Notes: generated by a model not told the origin, from the sequence alone. A stretch of 64,000 nt of DNA from Sciurus carolinensis (GCF_902686445.1 NC_062228.1:67932648-67996647), one strand, 5' to 3'; positions 11,724 through 24,387 are shown, counted from the first letter of the stretch. Made by a program: numbers and translations.

Positions 11724-12660
11724 ATGGGAAATTCCAGGTCCTCCCTAAACTGCAAGACTCCTCTGGACTGTCTGTACATTAATTTCACTAAATTAGTACT
11801 CGCCCATGACTTACACAGTCAGCAGCTGGTCTTTTACTTGACTGTGGCCTGGTTCCAGTACATTTTGGATAATGGCTCAAGATGGCTTCTGAATGGAAGC
11901 CATCTTTGGTTCAAATCCTTTGATTTTCAAATCCTCACTGATTTGGGCAATTACTGTCACCAGATAGAGAAGTGGACGCAAGTGCCTTATTGTCAAACTT
12001 TTTGGAAATTGTGTGCTCATCCCTCCCTTTGTTCTACCTGTTCTACTGCCCAAGTTTTCCTTCCCAGAGATGGTCCCGAACCTCTCCCCCACTGTTCTCT
12101 CACTTCTTCTTCTACATTTTCAGGTTTGCTGGAGCTGCTTTCAGTTCCACCCTCTCAACCTGCCCCTCCTTACTCACACCAGAGGTTGTCCTCCTCATCC
12201 TCTTCTCCACTTACAGTTATAACTCTGCCCCTTCCTCTACACCTACAGCTCCTCCTCCTCTTCAGAGTCCTCCACTCTCACCTCCTTCTCCTCCCCCAGG
12301 ATGTCCCTACACTCACTCAACTCTATCCTCCCCTGTTAGCACCCATACCCAATCTCATCAGGATTCCACTGTCTAACCCAGAACTCCTCTGTCCTCTCCA
12401 AAAGGTAGCCAGTGCAGAGGGCATTGTGTGACTCCATGTCCTGTTCTCACTTCAGAATCTTTCCCAGATCAAAAAGTGCCTAGGGTCTTTCTCTGCTGAC
12501 CCCTGTACTTATAATAAGGAATTTACATATCTTTATCAGGCTTAAGATCTCACATGACATGACCTTTATATCATTCTTTCTTCCACTCTCACTCCAGATG
12601 AATGAGCCCACACCCAGCATGCAGCACAAGATCATGCTGACCAGGTCTGACTAATGGACA
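11724..12660 (+). pseudogene. ERV 1 gag remnant (matrix, proline-rich, start of capsid)
   Basis: An open frame of 235 codons from ATG 11724 begins with a myristoylation-type MGNSRSS N-terminus and contains a class I ERV matrix region (VAWFQYILDN followed by a LTDLGNYCHQ helix). A Pro/Ser/Leu-rich, pyrimidine-biased tract (12120-12390) follows, as in gammaretroviral p12. After the stop at 12429-12431, a capsid-like segment with a DLT-HDLY core is readable at about 12490-12650 but contains stops. Gag normally forms the virion core; this copy ends before most of capsid and lacks nucleocapsid, so it is not functional. Confidence 0.75.
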
Positions 12661-12679
12661 TAAATCTCCCCACAGGTGA

Positions 12680-14440
12680 AAAAATAGTCTTTTATTGAAC
12701 TCTAGCAAAAGTACATTGTATGGTGCTTTACTAAAATAGTTAACAGCCATTTCATTTTCCCAGGACTCTTGCTTTTTCCTTAAATTGTATAATTTTTGAG
12801 CTCATAAAATTATGTTTTTAGATCAGTTCTATTTTTATTCAACTCAACAATTTGTACATCTGTTACATTGCAAAGGAGATTCACCTATAAAAAGACCTTT
12901 GGTTTTGTGTCATGAGTATATCGTGTTGTCTGTCTACTGTGTGTCCAAAAGTCATGTACATGATACCATAATTGACATAAATAGGGAGCACTCAAGAAAT
13001 TAAGATTGAAAAATGGATCCAGATATCTTTAATTAACATGATTGAAAAAGGTTCAATTTAAATTAGGTGAACAAATGAAAGTAAAATGTCTTTAAAATTA
13101 CCTCACAGTCTCCAGTGCATCAAATTAAAAAATGTTAACTAATATTAATCAATTGTTTCTAGGACTTTTCTTCGACAGAATAGAGATGGCAGATACTGTT
13201 AAATAGACTTATCTGTGATGTTGGATTTCCAGTAAAATTAGTAAGTTGGATTTGACCCTTGTGGGATTACTCAAGTGTGTTTCTTGGAGACATCTGATTA
13301 ATTTGCAGAGTTGAAATGCAGGCTCTTGGAGAATATCGATTACTCTTGGCTTCCATGGGTTAACATACTGAAACATCTTTGGTGTTTTCATATATTGGTA
13401 AATGAAAAGGGTTTAAAATTGCTTTGTGGCACCACTAAAGACAATGTTGCTAATAATTGTGTCCTAATAAGTGCAATTCTATATACAGAGGGATCCAAAA
13501 ATTTCAGTTCTGTTTCATTTGGAGTACTGTAAAAAACATAAGACATTTCATCTTATTAAAAAGGAGTAATTTATCTAAATAAGAAAATTTCATGACAGTT
13601 GTTTTAGAATGTAAACAAAAAGTATCATCAGATAAGAAAGAGAAAATAAAATGTTCTAGGCATGGAAATATATTCAAGAGAAGGATGTGTTTCTGGTTAA
13701 GAAAGTGCTCAAATGCATGAGGGTCTAAGTAAGTGTTAAGAAAGTCTGAGTGGGAGTTAAGAGCAAATTTCCACAAGTTTGTATGTAATTAGGTTGGCTA
13801 TATATGTATGTGAGACCAGCGATTAAAATCTCTTTAATATTTTTCCTTAAGGTCAAATATTAATGTGCTGATATAAACCAGAGTTTAATCTATATGTTAA
13901 AATGACAAGGATTTTGAAAATTGGAGTTTATACAGTTATGGCTAAACAACAGTTAAAGTATTGTATTACATTGTGGAGTCTAAATATTTCTTTAAATGTT
14001 AAAATTGGTTAAGATAGAAACATCAAGATAATTATGCTATTACTTTTCTTGTATATTAAATGTGTTCATATTTTCAGGGTATATTTGAAAAAAATTTTTT
14101 TGTTGTAAAATTACTGTGATCTCAAACAGGGGATATAATGAATAGCTCAGCGAAAATTCAAGATAGCTATTACACAAACTAAATGTTTTACTGTTGTTGA
14201 TTCCATTATTTTCCCTGTAAACTCTAAATGTTGCCTGATTATTATTTTGCATAAGTACTACTTTATGAACAAAGAACCTAAATTAGACATAGTAAGTCTT
14301 CACGTATAGGACATATAACATGCACCCCAGTAAATAAAAGGGGATAAATAACTCTAAAGTCATAAAGATTAAAATTAAAGGCCTGTACTCTTACTTTATG
14401 AGTGGTGAGACTGACTTGCTGAATGTTTTAGATCAAACTT
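12680..14440 (+). other. AT-rich core of ERV 1, no pol seen
   Basis: Strongly AT-rich with no readable protease, reverse transcriptase or integrase motif in any frame. Part of it (about 13795-13880, with TTAAGGTCAAATA) matches the reverse complement of 38245-38335 in ERV 2, so the AT-rich core belongs to the family and is not random decay of one copy. Confidence 0.55.
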
Positions 14441-15189
14441 AGAAATTGAGATTACAACAAAGGGGCCATGAAAAATAGAGTATTTGTCTCTTGCCCTCAG
14501 TGTCAGCCTGAATCCAGGGAACAAGAGAGCTTCTCTAAGGAGCTTTACCACTCTGGGCCACACGACCTCCTGATCAGGGAGACTGTTGAGACCATTAGAG
14601 GATGAGAAGCCAATCAGTGCACCTGGTGGAGAGTATGGTCATTGAAAAAGGGAGACATCCCTGATGCTTCCAAGGGAAGCCACCTTATCAAGGAGACCCT
14701 ACATAGCGAATGGCACTAGAGTTGCTAGGAAGCTGCTCTCAAGTTTCCCACAAGTGACCCCTGTGGGAAGTAAACTGACTCTCAAGAGACAGGAACAGGT
14801 CAGCTTGACCAACTTGATCTTAAACACCTAGACAAACAATTAAAACCAAAATATAGCCATTCTTGGGTATTTAAAAAAAGAAACAATAGTTAAATGTAAC
14901 TTAGGATGTACACTTGTGTTTACATTCCTGGTAACTCTGACTATGTTAAGTTCCCAAATAAAGGCCTTGTTCTCTCCAGCCTTTGTTAGGCCTTGTTGTG
15001 GGAACAAATTCTCAGTTCTTCCACCTCCTGGTGAGACATTGACTTCTGTCATCTTCATGATTTTCATTGCCATGTTCAAGATGCTGCAACACTTATTCTG
15101 TATTAATCTCATATCAGTACTCATGTCTTTTTGTTTCTCTCTCATAAGAAGCACCCACCCCCAGATGATTTTACAATGGGCTATTTTCC

Positions 15190-15770
15190 TACGGTGGTGG
15201 TCAGACACTCCCTAATCTCCTCACTCATGGCCTCCAGGTTGGGTGCAGGAGGACTTGGTTATGCGGTCACTGCCACCCAAAGGCTAGAACAGCAACTCCA
15301 AGAGGGAATGGAGGCATCTGCTGCCTCCTGGCATCCCTACAAAGACAAATAACATTTATTGCCAAAGTCTCCTGACAAAATTGCCAAACACTAGATCTCC
15401 TGACAGCAGACAGAGGGGGAACATATCTGTTCCTAAAAGAAGAATGTTTCTACTACATCAGTGAAACTGGGCTTGTCAAGAAAAATGTCAAAACTCTCAG
15501 ACACCTGAGTGAAAGCCTGAAGCAGCAACAGTCAAATGACCCTTGGCCAGGATGGTTAAACTGCACTCTTGTCACCTGACTGACCCGTATCCTTACTTAC
15601 ATATTAGTGATAGCATTCCTACTAAGCATTGCTCCCTGTCTTTTCAGGTTCATCTGGCACCACATGAGCGAGGTTGCCAGAGTAACATACAACCAAATGC
15701 TCTTGCACCCTTATCGCTGCCTCCCAACCAAACTCACATTGGAGCCATCTCCACATGAGGCCCCCTAATG
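15190..15770 (+). pseudogene. ERV 1 Env transmembrane-subunit remnant
   Basis: Broken frames contain, in order, a coiled-coil-like segment, an LDLLTA-like core, a Cys/Tyr motif, a WPGW tail and a hydrophobic stretch, the order expected for the membrane-fusion subunit of a class I ERV envelope. Stops and frame changes interrupt it (for example after the hydrophilic segment ending near 15350), and no surface subunit is seen. Not functional. Confidence 0.6.
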
Positions 15771-15824
15771 AGCAGGAAGCAGCCACTTGAATTTCAGCTC
15801 ACTATATCATCAAAAAGTCCAGAA

Positions 15825-16164
15825 TGTTAGAGTGGTCTGAGGTACCTGAATGGGGGCAGGGTATAAGGCAGCCCATGGGCAAAGAACAACCAATCAGAAG
15901 CTGATAGATAAACCCTAATTGCATATTGCAACCACCCATCAATCAACAGAGTCCCCAGCCAACCCAAGGGGGACACGAAATCCTCAAGCCGACACCACCT
16001 ATCCCAGACTACAAAATGCTGCCCCATTGTAGTCTACAATGTGACTTCCCCAGCCCTTCACTCTGGTGGCCTGGCAAATCTCACCCGAGAGCAGATCCCA
16101 ATAAAGTTTTGTTCAGCCGCTTTTGCTCTGACTCATTTTGTGGCTACCAGCATCTGACCTCACA
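15825..16164 (+). repeat. ERV 1 3' LTR
   Basis: Starts TGTTAGAGTGG, ends CACA, with AATAAA at 16100-16105. It aligns with the 5' LTR over its whole length with many differences, so the insertion is old. Confidence 0.85.
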
Positions 16165-16168
16165 CTGA

Positions 16169-16465
16169 TCCCTGATAGGGATTAACTGAGTGGTAACAGA
16201 GGTGGGGAAGGTGGCTGGAGGAGGTGAGCAACAGGGTTGTGCCTTTGGGTAGATACTCACATCTCGCAAGTGAAGTGTCTCCTTGCTGTTTGATCACCAT
16301 GTGAGTTGTTTCCCTCTGTCACACTCTTCCTCCATGATGCTCAGCCTCACCTCAAGCCCCAAGGAATGGGGCTTCCCTTGGGTGGACTAAGGCCCCTGAA
16401 ACCATGAACCCTCCTCTGCAATTGTGCTGGTTGTGTACTTTAATCACAGCAAAAATCAAACTGCC
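16169..16465 (+). mobile_element. MaLR-like LTR, 3' half
   Basis: Continues the repeat interrupted at 11007: CCTGATAGGGATTAACTGAG, GGTGGCTGGAGGAGGTGAG, CATGTGAGTTGTTTCCCTC, and the end at CACAGCAAAAATC. The order and spacing are those of one LTR with the ERV excised. Confidence 0.55.
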
Positions 16466-16664
16466 TGAAATGCCCTGCAAGGGAGTACCCATCCTCACAT
16501 GTTTAGCAGAGTCTCCGAGGAAGGCAGGGAGAGGGTCGCCCCTCAGTGGCAAAAGTGAAGGAGCTTGTTGGCATGGGTGCTCTGGGAAGGTTAGGTATAA
16601 GCCAGGGAAGCCGTGGTGTGCTAGGAGTGGATCTTCTGCTCACTTTGGTGGGTCATTGGTTGGA

Positions 16665-17263
16665 ACAACTTTATCCCTAGATTGAGAAAGAAATCAAGGA
16701 ATGCATCCATGATTAATCAAGTCCTCCCACTTATGGTTCAAGAACAGCAAGGGTCTGTCCTCCTCTTTCTGCACTTAGGGTTGACTACTTGAGGCTGGGG
16801 TAGGCTGGAGGGAGCCTGTGGTGAGAAGCACCCTGAGGCCCTTTCCTGGGCTCTTGCCCACAGCTGACTGTTGTTTCTGCCCAGCAAGCCCATGGCCATC
16901 TCAGAATTCACCAGTCTACCATTTCCCCTGGGTCAATCTCAAACTGCCCAGTGGGAAGCTGTCACTCCTCCCAGATTGTGGGGAATCATTGGGGCAGTTT
17001 CTTCAGAGCTGAGGGACATTCTCATGATGTGTGTATTCACATCTGTGACTCTGGGTTCAGAGGGACGTGATGGTTTCCACAACAGTGCTGGAGGCATAAT
17101 AAATGGCTGTTTCTCTTTCTGAGAGTGCAGGACAATAGAAGGTGTTTTTCATGAGCCACTTCCCTCTGGGTCACATTTGTCTCAAAGGATCAGGCATCTA
17201 AGGAGCAGGCATGGGAACTAAGGCACTTCCCAGATGAAAAGCAACAAGAGTCATTCAGATGCC
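16665..17263 (+). repeat. Unit A, V1R 5'-flank-like module
   Basis: Aligns with 28512-28973 in unit B. Bases 16815-17240 also match the reverse complement of about 1880-2330, the 5' flank of the left-edge V1R. A V1R coding region does not follow; instead an L1 begins at 17264. Bases 17248-17263 (GAGTCATTCAGATGCC) form the left target-site copy of that L1. Confidence 0.75.
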
Positions 17264-17739
17264 TTTTTTCGTTGTTGTTCTTTTTATTCCATTTTTTATT
17301 AAAATATTTTTTTAATTTTACAGACACATTTTGATTCATTGTACACAAATGGTGTGCAACTTTTCATTTCTATGGTTGTGCACAATGTATATTCACACCA
17401 TTCATGTAGTCATACATACATATACAATATAGAATATAGTTAGAATATAGAATATACAATATGGAATATAGTTCTATATACATATATAGAACTGTCTGTT
17501 TCATTCTGTTTTTCTATTCTGACCCCCTCCCACCCCTTTTTCCTCTACACCATCCAAAGTTACTTCATTCTTCTCATCCCCCACCACCCCACATCATTAT
17601 ATATTGTCATGCACTTATTAGAGAAAACATTTGGCCTTTGGTTTTTCGGGCTTGGCCTATTTCAGTTAGCATGATATTTTCCAACTTCATCAACTTACCA
17701 GCAAACGCCATAATTTTACTCTTCTTTTTGACTGAGTAA

Positions 17740-20280
17740 TATTCCATTGTGTATATATACTACGGTTTCTTTATCCTTTCTTCAATTGAAGGGCATCTAG
17801 GTTGGTTCCAAAATCTACCTATTGTGAATTGAGCTGCATCACTGTAGTATGCTGATTTTAAGTCCTTTGGGTATAAATGGAGGAGTGGGATAGCTGGGTC
17901 AAATTATGGGTCCATTCCTAGCTTTCAGAGGAATCTCCATACTGCTTTCCAGAGTGGCTGTACCAATTTGCAAATTCACCAGCAACATATGGGTGTGCCC
18001 TTTTCCCCACATCCATGCCAATAATTATTATCACTTGTGTTCTTGTTAACAGCCATTCTACCTGGAGTTAGATGAAATCTTAGGGTAGTTTTAATTTACA
18101 TTTCTCTAATTACCAGGGATGCTGAGCACTTTTTCATGTATTTGTTGATCACCTGTATATCTTCTTCTGTGAAGTGTCTGCCCAGTTCCTTAGCCATTTA
18201 TTGATTGGGTTCTTTGTATTTGCGGTGTAAAGTTTTTTAAGTTCTTTATAAACTTTGGAGATGAGTGCTCTGTCTGAAGTGTGTGTGGAAAAGATATTCT
18301 CCCAGTCTGTAGGCTCTCTTTTCACATTACTGTTTCCTGTGCTGAGAAAAAACTTTTTATTCTAATCTATCCCATTTATTGATTCTTGCTTTTATTCCTT
18401 GTGCTATGGGGGTCTTGTTAAGGAAGTCAGGTCCTAAGCCAACATGATGGAGATTCCAGTCTACTTCTTCTATTTGGTGAAGGATCTCCAGTCTAATTCC
18501 CAGATCCTTCATTCATTTTGAGATGAGTTTTATACAGGGTGAGAGATAGGAGTTTAATTTCACTTTGCTGCATATGTATTTCCAGTTTTCCTAGTACCAT
18601 TTGTTAAACATGCTATCTTTTCTCCATTGTAAGTTTTTGCCACCTTTGTCTAGTATGAGGTTACTGTACTTGTGTGAGTATGTCTCTTTGTCTTCTATCC
18701 TGTACCAGTGGAGTATCTGTCTATTTTCGTGTCAATACCATGCCATTTTTGTTACTATTGCCCTAGAGTAGAGTTTAAGGTCTGGTATTGTGATACCTCC
18801 TGCATCACTCTTCCTTCCCAGTATTGCTTTGGCTATTCTGGGTCTTTTGTTCATCGAGATGAATTTTATGATTCTTTTTTCTGTTTCTGTGAGAAATGTC
18901 ATAGGGATTTTAAATAGAATTGTGTAAAATTTGTATAGCACATTTGGAAGTATGGCCATTTTGATAATATTAATTTGGCCTATCCAAGACATGTGAGATC
19001 TATCCATTTTCTAAGGTCTTTCTCAATTTATGTCTTCAATGTTTCGAAGTTTTCATTGTAGAGATGTTTTACCTCTTTGGTTAGACTGATTCCCAAGTGT
19101 TTTATTTTATTTTTTTTGAGATTGTTGCAAATGGAGTTGTTTCTCTCATTTTCCTTCCAGATCTTTCATCACTTATGTATAAAAATGCTTTAGTTGTATG
19201 CGTGTTCATTTTATAGCCTGCTATTTTGCTGAATTCATTGATGAGGTCTAGAAGTTTTTTGGAGGAGGTTTTGGGATCCTCTAAATAGATAATCATGTCA
19301 TCAGCAAATAGTGACAGCTTAAGTTCCTCTTTTCCTATTCGTTTCCCTTTAATTTCTTTAGTCTGTCTAATTGCTCTGGCTAGTATTTCAAGTACTATGT
19401 TGAATAGAAATGGTGAAAGAGGGCATCTGCCTTGTTCCCATTTTTAAAGGGAATGGTTTCAGTTTTTCTCCAGTAAGAATGATGTTGGCCATGGGTTAGC
19501 ATAAATAGCCTTCACAATGTTCAGGTATGTTCCTACTATCCCTATTTTTTCTAGGGTTTTGAGCATGAAGGGGTGTTGTATTTTGTCAAACGCTTTTTCT
19601 GCATCAATTGAAATAACCATAGGATTCTTATCCTTAAGTCTATTGACATGATGGATTATGTTTATTGATTTATGGATGTTGAACCAACCTTGCTCTCCTG
19701 GGATGAACCCCACTTGATTGCGTTGTACAATTTTCTTAATATGGTTTTTGGATACGGTTTGCCAGTATTTTGTTTTGAATCATTGCATCTATATTCATCA
19801 AAGATATTGGTCTAAAATTTTCTTTCCCTGAAGTGTCTTTGCCTGGTTTGGGTATGAGGATGATATTAACTTCATAGAATGAGTTTGGTAGGGTTTCCTC
19901 TTTTTCTCTTTCCTAGAATACTTTGAGAAGTATTGGAATGAGCTCTTCTTTGAAGGTCTTGTAGAACTCCACTGAAAATCCATCTGGTCCTGGACTTTTC
20001 TTGGATGGTAGATTTTTAATGGCCTCTTCTATTTCATTGCTTAATATTGATCTGTTTAAATTGTGTATGTCCTCCTGGTTCAGTGTGGGAGGAGCATATG
20101 TCTCTAGAAATTTGTCAACATCTTCGGTATTTTCTATTTTGTTGGCATGTACACTTTCAAAGGAGCTTCTCATCATGTTATGTATTTCAGTGGTGTCTGT
20201 TATGATATTTCCTTTTTGATCACGAATTTTAGTAATTTGGGCTTCTTTCTTCTTCTCTTTGTTAGTGTCTAAGAGTTTTT
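17740..20280 (-). pseudogene. L1 ORF2 remnant (reverse transcriptase and C-terminal part)
   Basis: Fragments in order (right to left): an RT segment with [20 protein letters not shown] (19913-20176), the palm segment [10 protein letters not shown] (19459-19713), the catalytic FADD at 19297-19308, and the thumb/C-terminal block ending [21 protein letters not shown] (18732-19007). Stops and shifts separate them. The N-terminal endonuclease is absent because sequence between the ORF1 and RT segments is deleted near 20280-20460. Confidence 0.85.
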
Positions 20281-20459
20281 TCTATCTTGTTTACTGAGAA
20301 ATCTGCCAATATCCATATTGTTTACCCTCTATACGTAATCTGATGCTTTACTCTTGCAGCCTTCAAAATCCTATATTTATTTTGTATGTTAGCCATTTTC
20401 ATTAAAATATGTCTTGGTGTGAATCTGTTGTGATTTTGTGCATTTGGTGATGTGTAAGC

Positions 20460-21071
20460 CTCTTATATTTGATTTTCCATTTCATTCTTCAGGCTTGGGA
20501 AATTCTCTGATATTATTTCATTGAATAGGTTGTTCATTCTTTTGGTTTGTATCTCTGTGCCTTCCTCAATCCCAATAATTCTTAAATTTAGTCTTTTCAT
20601 GAGGTCCCATAGTTCTTGGAGATTCTGTTCATGATTTGTTAGCATCTACTCTGTTTGGGCAAATTTATTTTCAAGATTAAATATTTTTCCTCATTGTCTG
20701 AGGTTCTGTCTTCCAAGTGGTCTAGTCTTTTGGTGATGCTTTCCATTGAGTTTTTTATTTAGTTTATTCTTTCCTTCATTTCAGTGATTTCCATTTGGTT
20801 TTTTTTTTTTTTTTTTTTTGAGAATCTGTATCTTTTTGTTGAAATGATGTTCTGCTTCCTTCAGTTGCTCTTTCAACTGCTTATTAGTATTATCATTCAT
20901 TACCTGCATTTTCTCTCTTATCTCATCCTTTGGTTCACAAATCATCTTAATTATGTATAATCCGAAGCCCTTTTCTGACATTTCTTTTACCATACTGTCA
21001 CTGGATTCTATTAATATAGAATCTAGATATTTTGGATCATTTTCTTCCCTTGTTTTTTTCATGTTACTCAT
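20460..21071 (-). pseudogene. L1 ORF1 remnant
   Basis: Coiled-coil-rich RNA-binding chaperone of L1, in two pieces. The N-terminal piece starts at 21071 (MSNMKKTREENDPKYLDSIL) and ends in a lysine run encoded by a 20-odd-base A tract (poly-T at about 20799-20820). The second piece (20463-20645, LWDLMKRLNLRIIGIEEG) is the start of the RRM-like core. The C-terminal domain is missing. Confidence 0.8.
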
Positions 21072-21368
21072 GTATCTTTCCCTCTAGCAGTGCAGATCTG
21101 GGGTATTGCAGGTTCCCCCATATAGGCTTATATTGACCCTATAGGTTTCCAAAATCTTTTCTTTAATGGGGAGACCAATAATAGCAGTGCCCAGATCAGA
21201 AAATATGCAACCTAAACCAAATAACCCCTATGAGGACGTTAACAATATTGTCATAATAGACAGAATGAGTTCAATTATTATCTTCAGTATAACAAATAGA
21301 TTTATAATATGGTCTGCAGGTTCTAATGGAGGACAAAGAAGATGCAGAGGGGTGTAGGAAGTAGCTGT

Positions 21369-21721
21369 TGCTGCTTGCTGCCAACTAGTGGGAGAAAAAC
21401 GACACATACTCTTCAGAAGTTCATGAAGCAGCTTCCGCTTTATTCGGATAACACCCTCAATATATAAGCAGTCTCATGCATATGCAATTGTAACCAGATC
21501 TGTCCATCCAATCCTATTAAAGGTCAAGCGATCATGAGCTCAAGCATACATGTAAGATGTAACTGCCCACATGCTAGGTGTCTGAACTAATTATCATACA
21601 GTCAATGGTAAACACTTACTGTTTTTCTCAAGGTGCATTCAGCATGCCCTTTGGCTGTCTGCCAGTCGCCATCTTTGGATATATGTGGCTTAACCCTGTG
21701 CCACAGGTCTTGCCTGCCACA
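21369..21721 (-). repeat. Class II ERV 3' LTR
   Basis: On the minus strand it starts TGTGGCAGG and ends AGCAGCA. It aligns throughout with 24638-24987 (shared GCAGCTTCCGCTTTATTCGG and AATATATAAGCAG-type blocks). The polypurine tract AGAAAGGGGGAAA (minus strand, 21722-21734) directly abuts it, which fixes the boundary. Confidence 0.9.
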
Positions 21722-21859
21722 TTTCCCCCTTTCTGTTTATAAAAGAGACTGTGCCTGTCTTAGGTTGTCCACAGCAGAGCAACATCCTTACCTGTCATTG
21801 GACAATGAGGCTCTAGCCCTCATTTCCTGTCTTAGTTCGGTATGAGCACCCCATGAATC

Positions 21860-22333
21860 TTACCCTTCTTTGATTACCTGTCCAGTATATTTAACCAGAC
21901 TTGGGGGGGGATGAGCCAGCATCAATTGAGATGAGAGCTTGGTGAATAATAGCTGTTTCTCTGTGCCAATGTATATGCATTTTGTATAAACACTGTATGC
22001 ACAGAACATATACAACACAAAATAGACCTCCCCTGAACAAAACCCCAAACCATTCTTTTCCCCATTGAACAGCAGACTGGAGAAATGTGGCCAATTGTTG
22101 TAAAAATAATGAGGATATAGATTAGAAGAGTTGATAAGGGGTACAGAATAGGGCCACGTCTTTCCTATCCCCCATAGTTCATGCGTGTCTCCTCCATTAA
22201 CTTGGTGAGAAATTGCAAACACCATCAGCGGGAGAAGACTCCTCATCTTCTTCCAGTTTTGGGGTCTCTGTTGAGGCCCTGACCAATCTCTCTGGCTCCC
22301 AAATTGGCGATTGTGTGTCCTGTGAGAAAACAC
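21860..22333 (-). pseudogene. Class II ERV env fragment
   Basis: An open frame of 157 codons reads as a betaretrovirus-like Env start: a basic leader, a hydrophobic signal-like stretch ([10 protein letters not shown]) and a short surface-subunit segment with aromatic residues. It then ends near the 3' LTR without a transmembrane subunit. Env normally mediates binding and fusion; this remnant cannot. Confidence 0.55.
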
Positions 22334-22569
22334 AAACAGATCCTCGGGTCCAGATTAACACCGGATCCATTGTCCCGATAGAATGTCCTTCCAGATCACT
22401 TGAGGTAGATGTTTTTTTTTAGGCTCTGAATGATGGTAAGCAGCTGATCAGCCCTCAGAATCAAGATTTTAAAAATTGAAGATGATCAAGGCAACAGATA
22501 ATTTGTCTTTTGGGGATCTGTATGATGCCCCTATTGCCACTTTTTGTTTATAAAGCATGTTTTTAAGCG

Positions 22570-23640
22570 TTAAATGGGCACGCTCAACAATGCTTTGTCC
22601 AGTAGGATTATAGGGAATTCCTGTGACATGTTGAATACCAAAGGTGGATCAAAATTGTTTAAAGGCCTGGGACATATATCCAGGACCATTATCTGGTTTA
22701 ATTTCTTTGGGAACCCCACGATGGAGAAAGAGTATAAACAGTGTGTTATTACATCTTTGGTTTTTTCTCCAGTATGAGCACAGGCCATAAATAAATCCTG
22801 AAAAAATATCAATAGACACATGAGTGAATTGTAGTTTTCCAAATTCTGAATAATGAGGTACATCAGATGGCAAATGGTTGTCAAATACAGCAGAAGTACT
22901 AGAAAAGACTATAGCCCATGAATTTCAATTATTAATAAGATATTGTATCTGATCAGTAGTATAAGGAGTAGTTATTGTTGAGGGATGTGATCCAAAGGTG
23001 GAAAGGGATACTTTTAACACCTTAAGGAGTAATTCTGTCACAGATTCAGTAAACAAGGATAAGACCTTGTTAGGGGCATAATTCATGTGAACCCATAGAA
23101 TAGGACACTTTTGCCAAAACACTCCTGTGGGTAACTTATTTGTGGCCAGGACAATGAATGATAAAGGATTAGCTAGGTCAATGTGATCAAGATGAACATT
23201 TTCCATAGCTGTTTCAACAAGCTTGAGAGCTGTTTGAGACTTAGGGGTAAGAAGTTGCTTAGAAAGGGGGTCAGAATCACCTTTAAAAATATCAAACAGG
23301 GGCCCAAACTTGAGGTGAGTAAATGAAGGTAAGGTCTAATCCAATTAATATCACCCAAAAGCTTTTGAAAATCATTTAATGTTCTAAGTTTGTCCACCCG
23401 AATGGCAATTTTTATGGGTTTAACCATAGTTGCATTTATGATAGATCCCAGGAAGTTTTTGGTGTCTGTCATTTGTACTTTGTCAATGGCAATATATAAG
23501 CCCCATACTTCCAGTGACTTTAGTAAGGAATTATAACATTGCTCTCAGACAGGTTTTTCCTTATGAGCTAGCAAAATATCATCCATATAATGATAGATTA
23601 AAAGTTGAGGGTTAATTTGTTGATACACACTGGGGTGAGT
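22570..23640 (-). pseudogene. Class II ERV pol fragments (RT and integrase)
   Basis: The RT catalytic YMDD is encoded at 23578-23589. It is followed by LGDINWIRPYLH (23173-23472), a connection/RNase-H-border segment (22925-23206) and an integrase core piece with DNGPGY (22649-22873). The pieces are in different frames with stops, and the front of RT and the protease are gone. The IAP/betaretrovirus assignment comes from these motifs together with the gag. Confidence 0.8.
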
Positions 23641-23716
23641 TACCTTGCCCATCATATGGTCCTTGGCCTGTCAGCATGTTTAGATTCCATTGAGGATTGC
23701 TCACAACTGCATTACG

Positions 23717-24387
23717 TCAGGCAGTATCAGAACATAACTCCTGATTAGCCACCCTCCACATGAGATATTGTCCACCAGATAAACACGCCTTTGCTAAATT
23801 ACCCCAATCAGTTGGAGTAAGATTTTGACTTGCAACATTCTCTAATAAAGAAATGGTAAATGCAACTTGTACTCCATAGGACATAACTGCCTCTTTTAAC
23901 TGTTTTACTAATTTTATATCTAATATTTGATGATATCTCTGATTGTTTTGATCTTCAAATACCGGGAATATTGGGAACAATGTGTGAGATTCTACATCAG
24001 CCCACTGTCTGGGGGCCACCCCCGTGCAGCAGGTACATGCGCCCCTACGACTTGGAAAAGAGTGGTGATCTGGATTATATGCCAGAAGGCATGGCGCAGT
24101 AGGAGTTAAATGCCACTATGGGTACTTCTTTTCCAGCTCTGTCTCAGATAGCTCCTGTTCTTCAGAGTTACATCTCTGTTCTGAGTCTGAATATCTACTT
24201 TCTTTTTTAGAATCTTGAGTTGATTGTTCTTCTTTTCAATTTCTAATATCTTTTCCCCTTCTCTTAACTGTTCTTGAAATTTTGGTTTTTTGGAAGTCAG
24301 ACAGAAATGAACTAATGTCCATATCGCCACAACAACAACAAACAGAAACCAAAGAGGAAAAGGTAACACAAATAACACCTTACACAT
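23717..24387 (-). pseudogene. Class II ERV gag fragments (leader and capsid)
   Basis: The front piece (24106-24387) begins with a hydrophobic stretch (LPFPLWFLFVVVVAIWTLVH) followed by a charged helix, as in intracisternal-A-particle Gag, which is targeted to the ER. The second piece (23717-24019) is capsid with LTPTDWGNLAKACLSGGQY. The two are joined by a gap and a stop, and capsid runs directly into pol sequence near 23690, so the provirus is internally deleted. Confidence 0.75.

Larger units (their letters stand above)
11008..16164 (+). mobile_element. Class I ERV 1, plus strand, gag plus AT-rich core plus env remnant
   Basis: A 5.16-kb provirus with two LTRs of about 340 bp, a primer-binding site, a gag matrix frame, an AT-rich middle with no pol motifs and a short Env transmembrane remnant. 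It is flanked by the near 4-bp target duplication CTAA (11004-11007) and CTGA (16165-16168). It sits inside a MaLR-like LTR whose halves lie at 10896-11007 and 16169-16465. Frames are broken by stops, so it is not coding-competent. Gammaretrovirus-like by gag and by the short target duplication. Confidence 0.85.

Noticed and set aside
11724..12431. A 235-codon frame as a domesticated gag gene
   Set aside because: It sits in an ordinary decayed provirus, ends before capsid, and nothing suggests selection on it.
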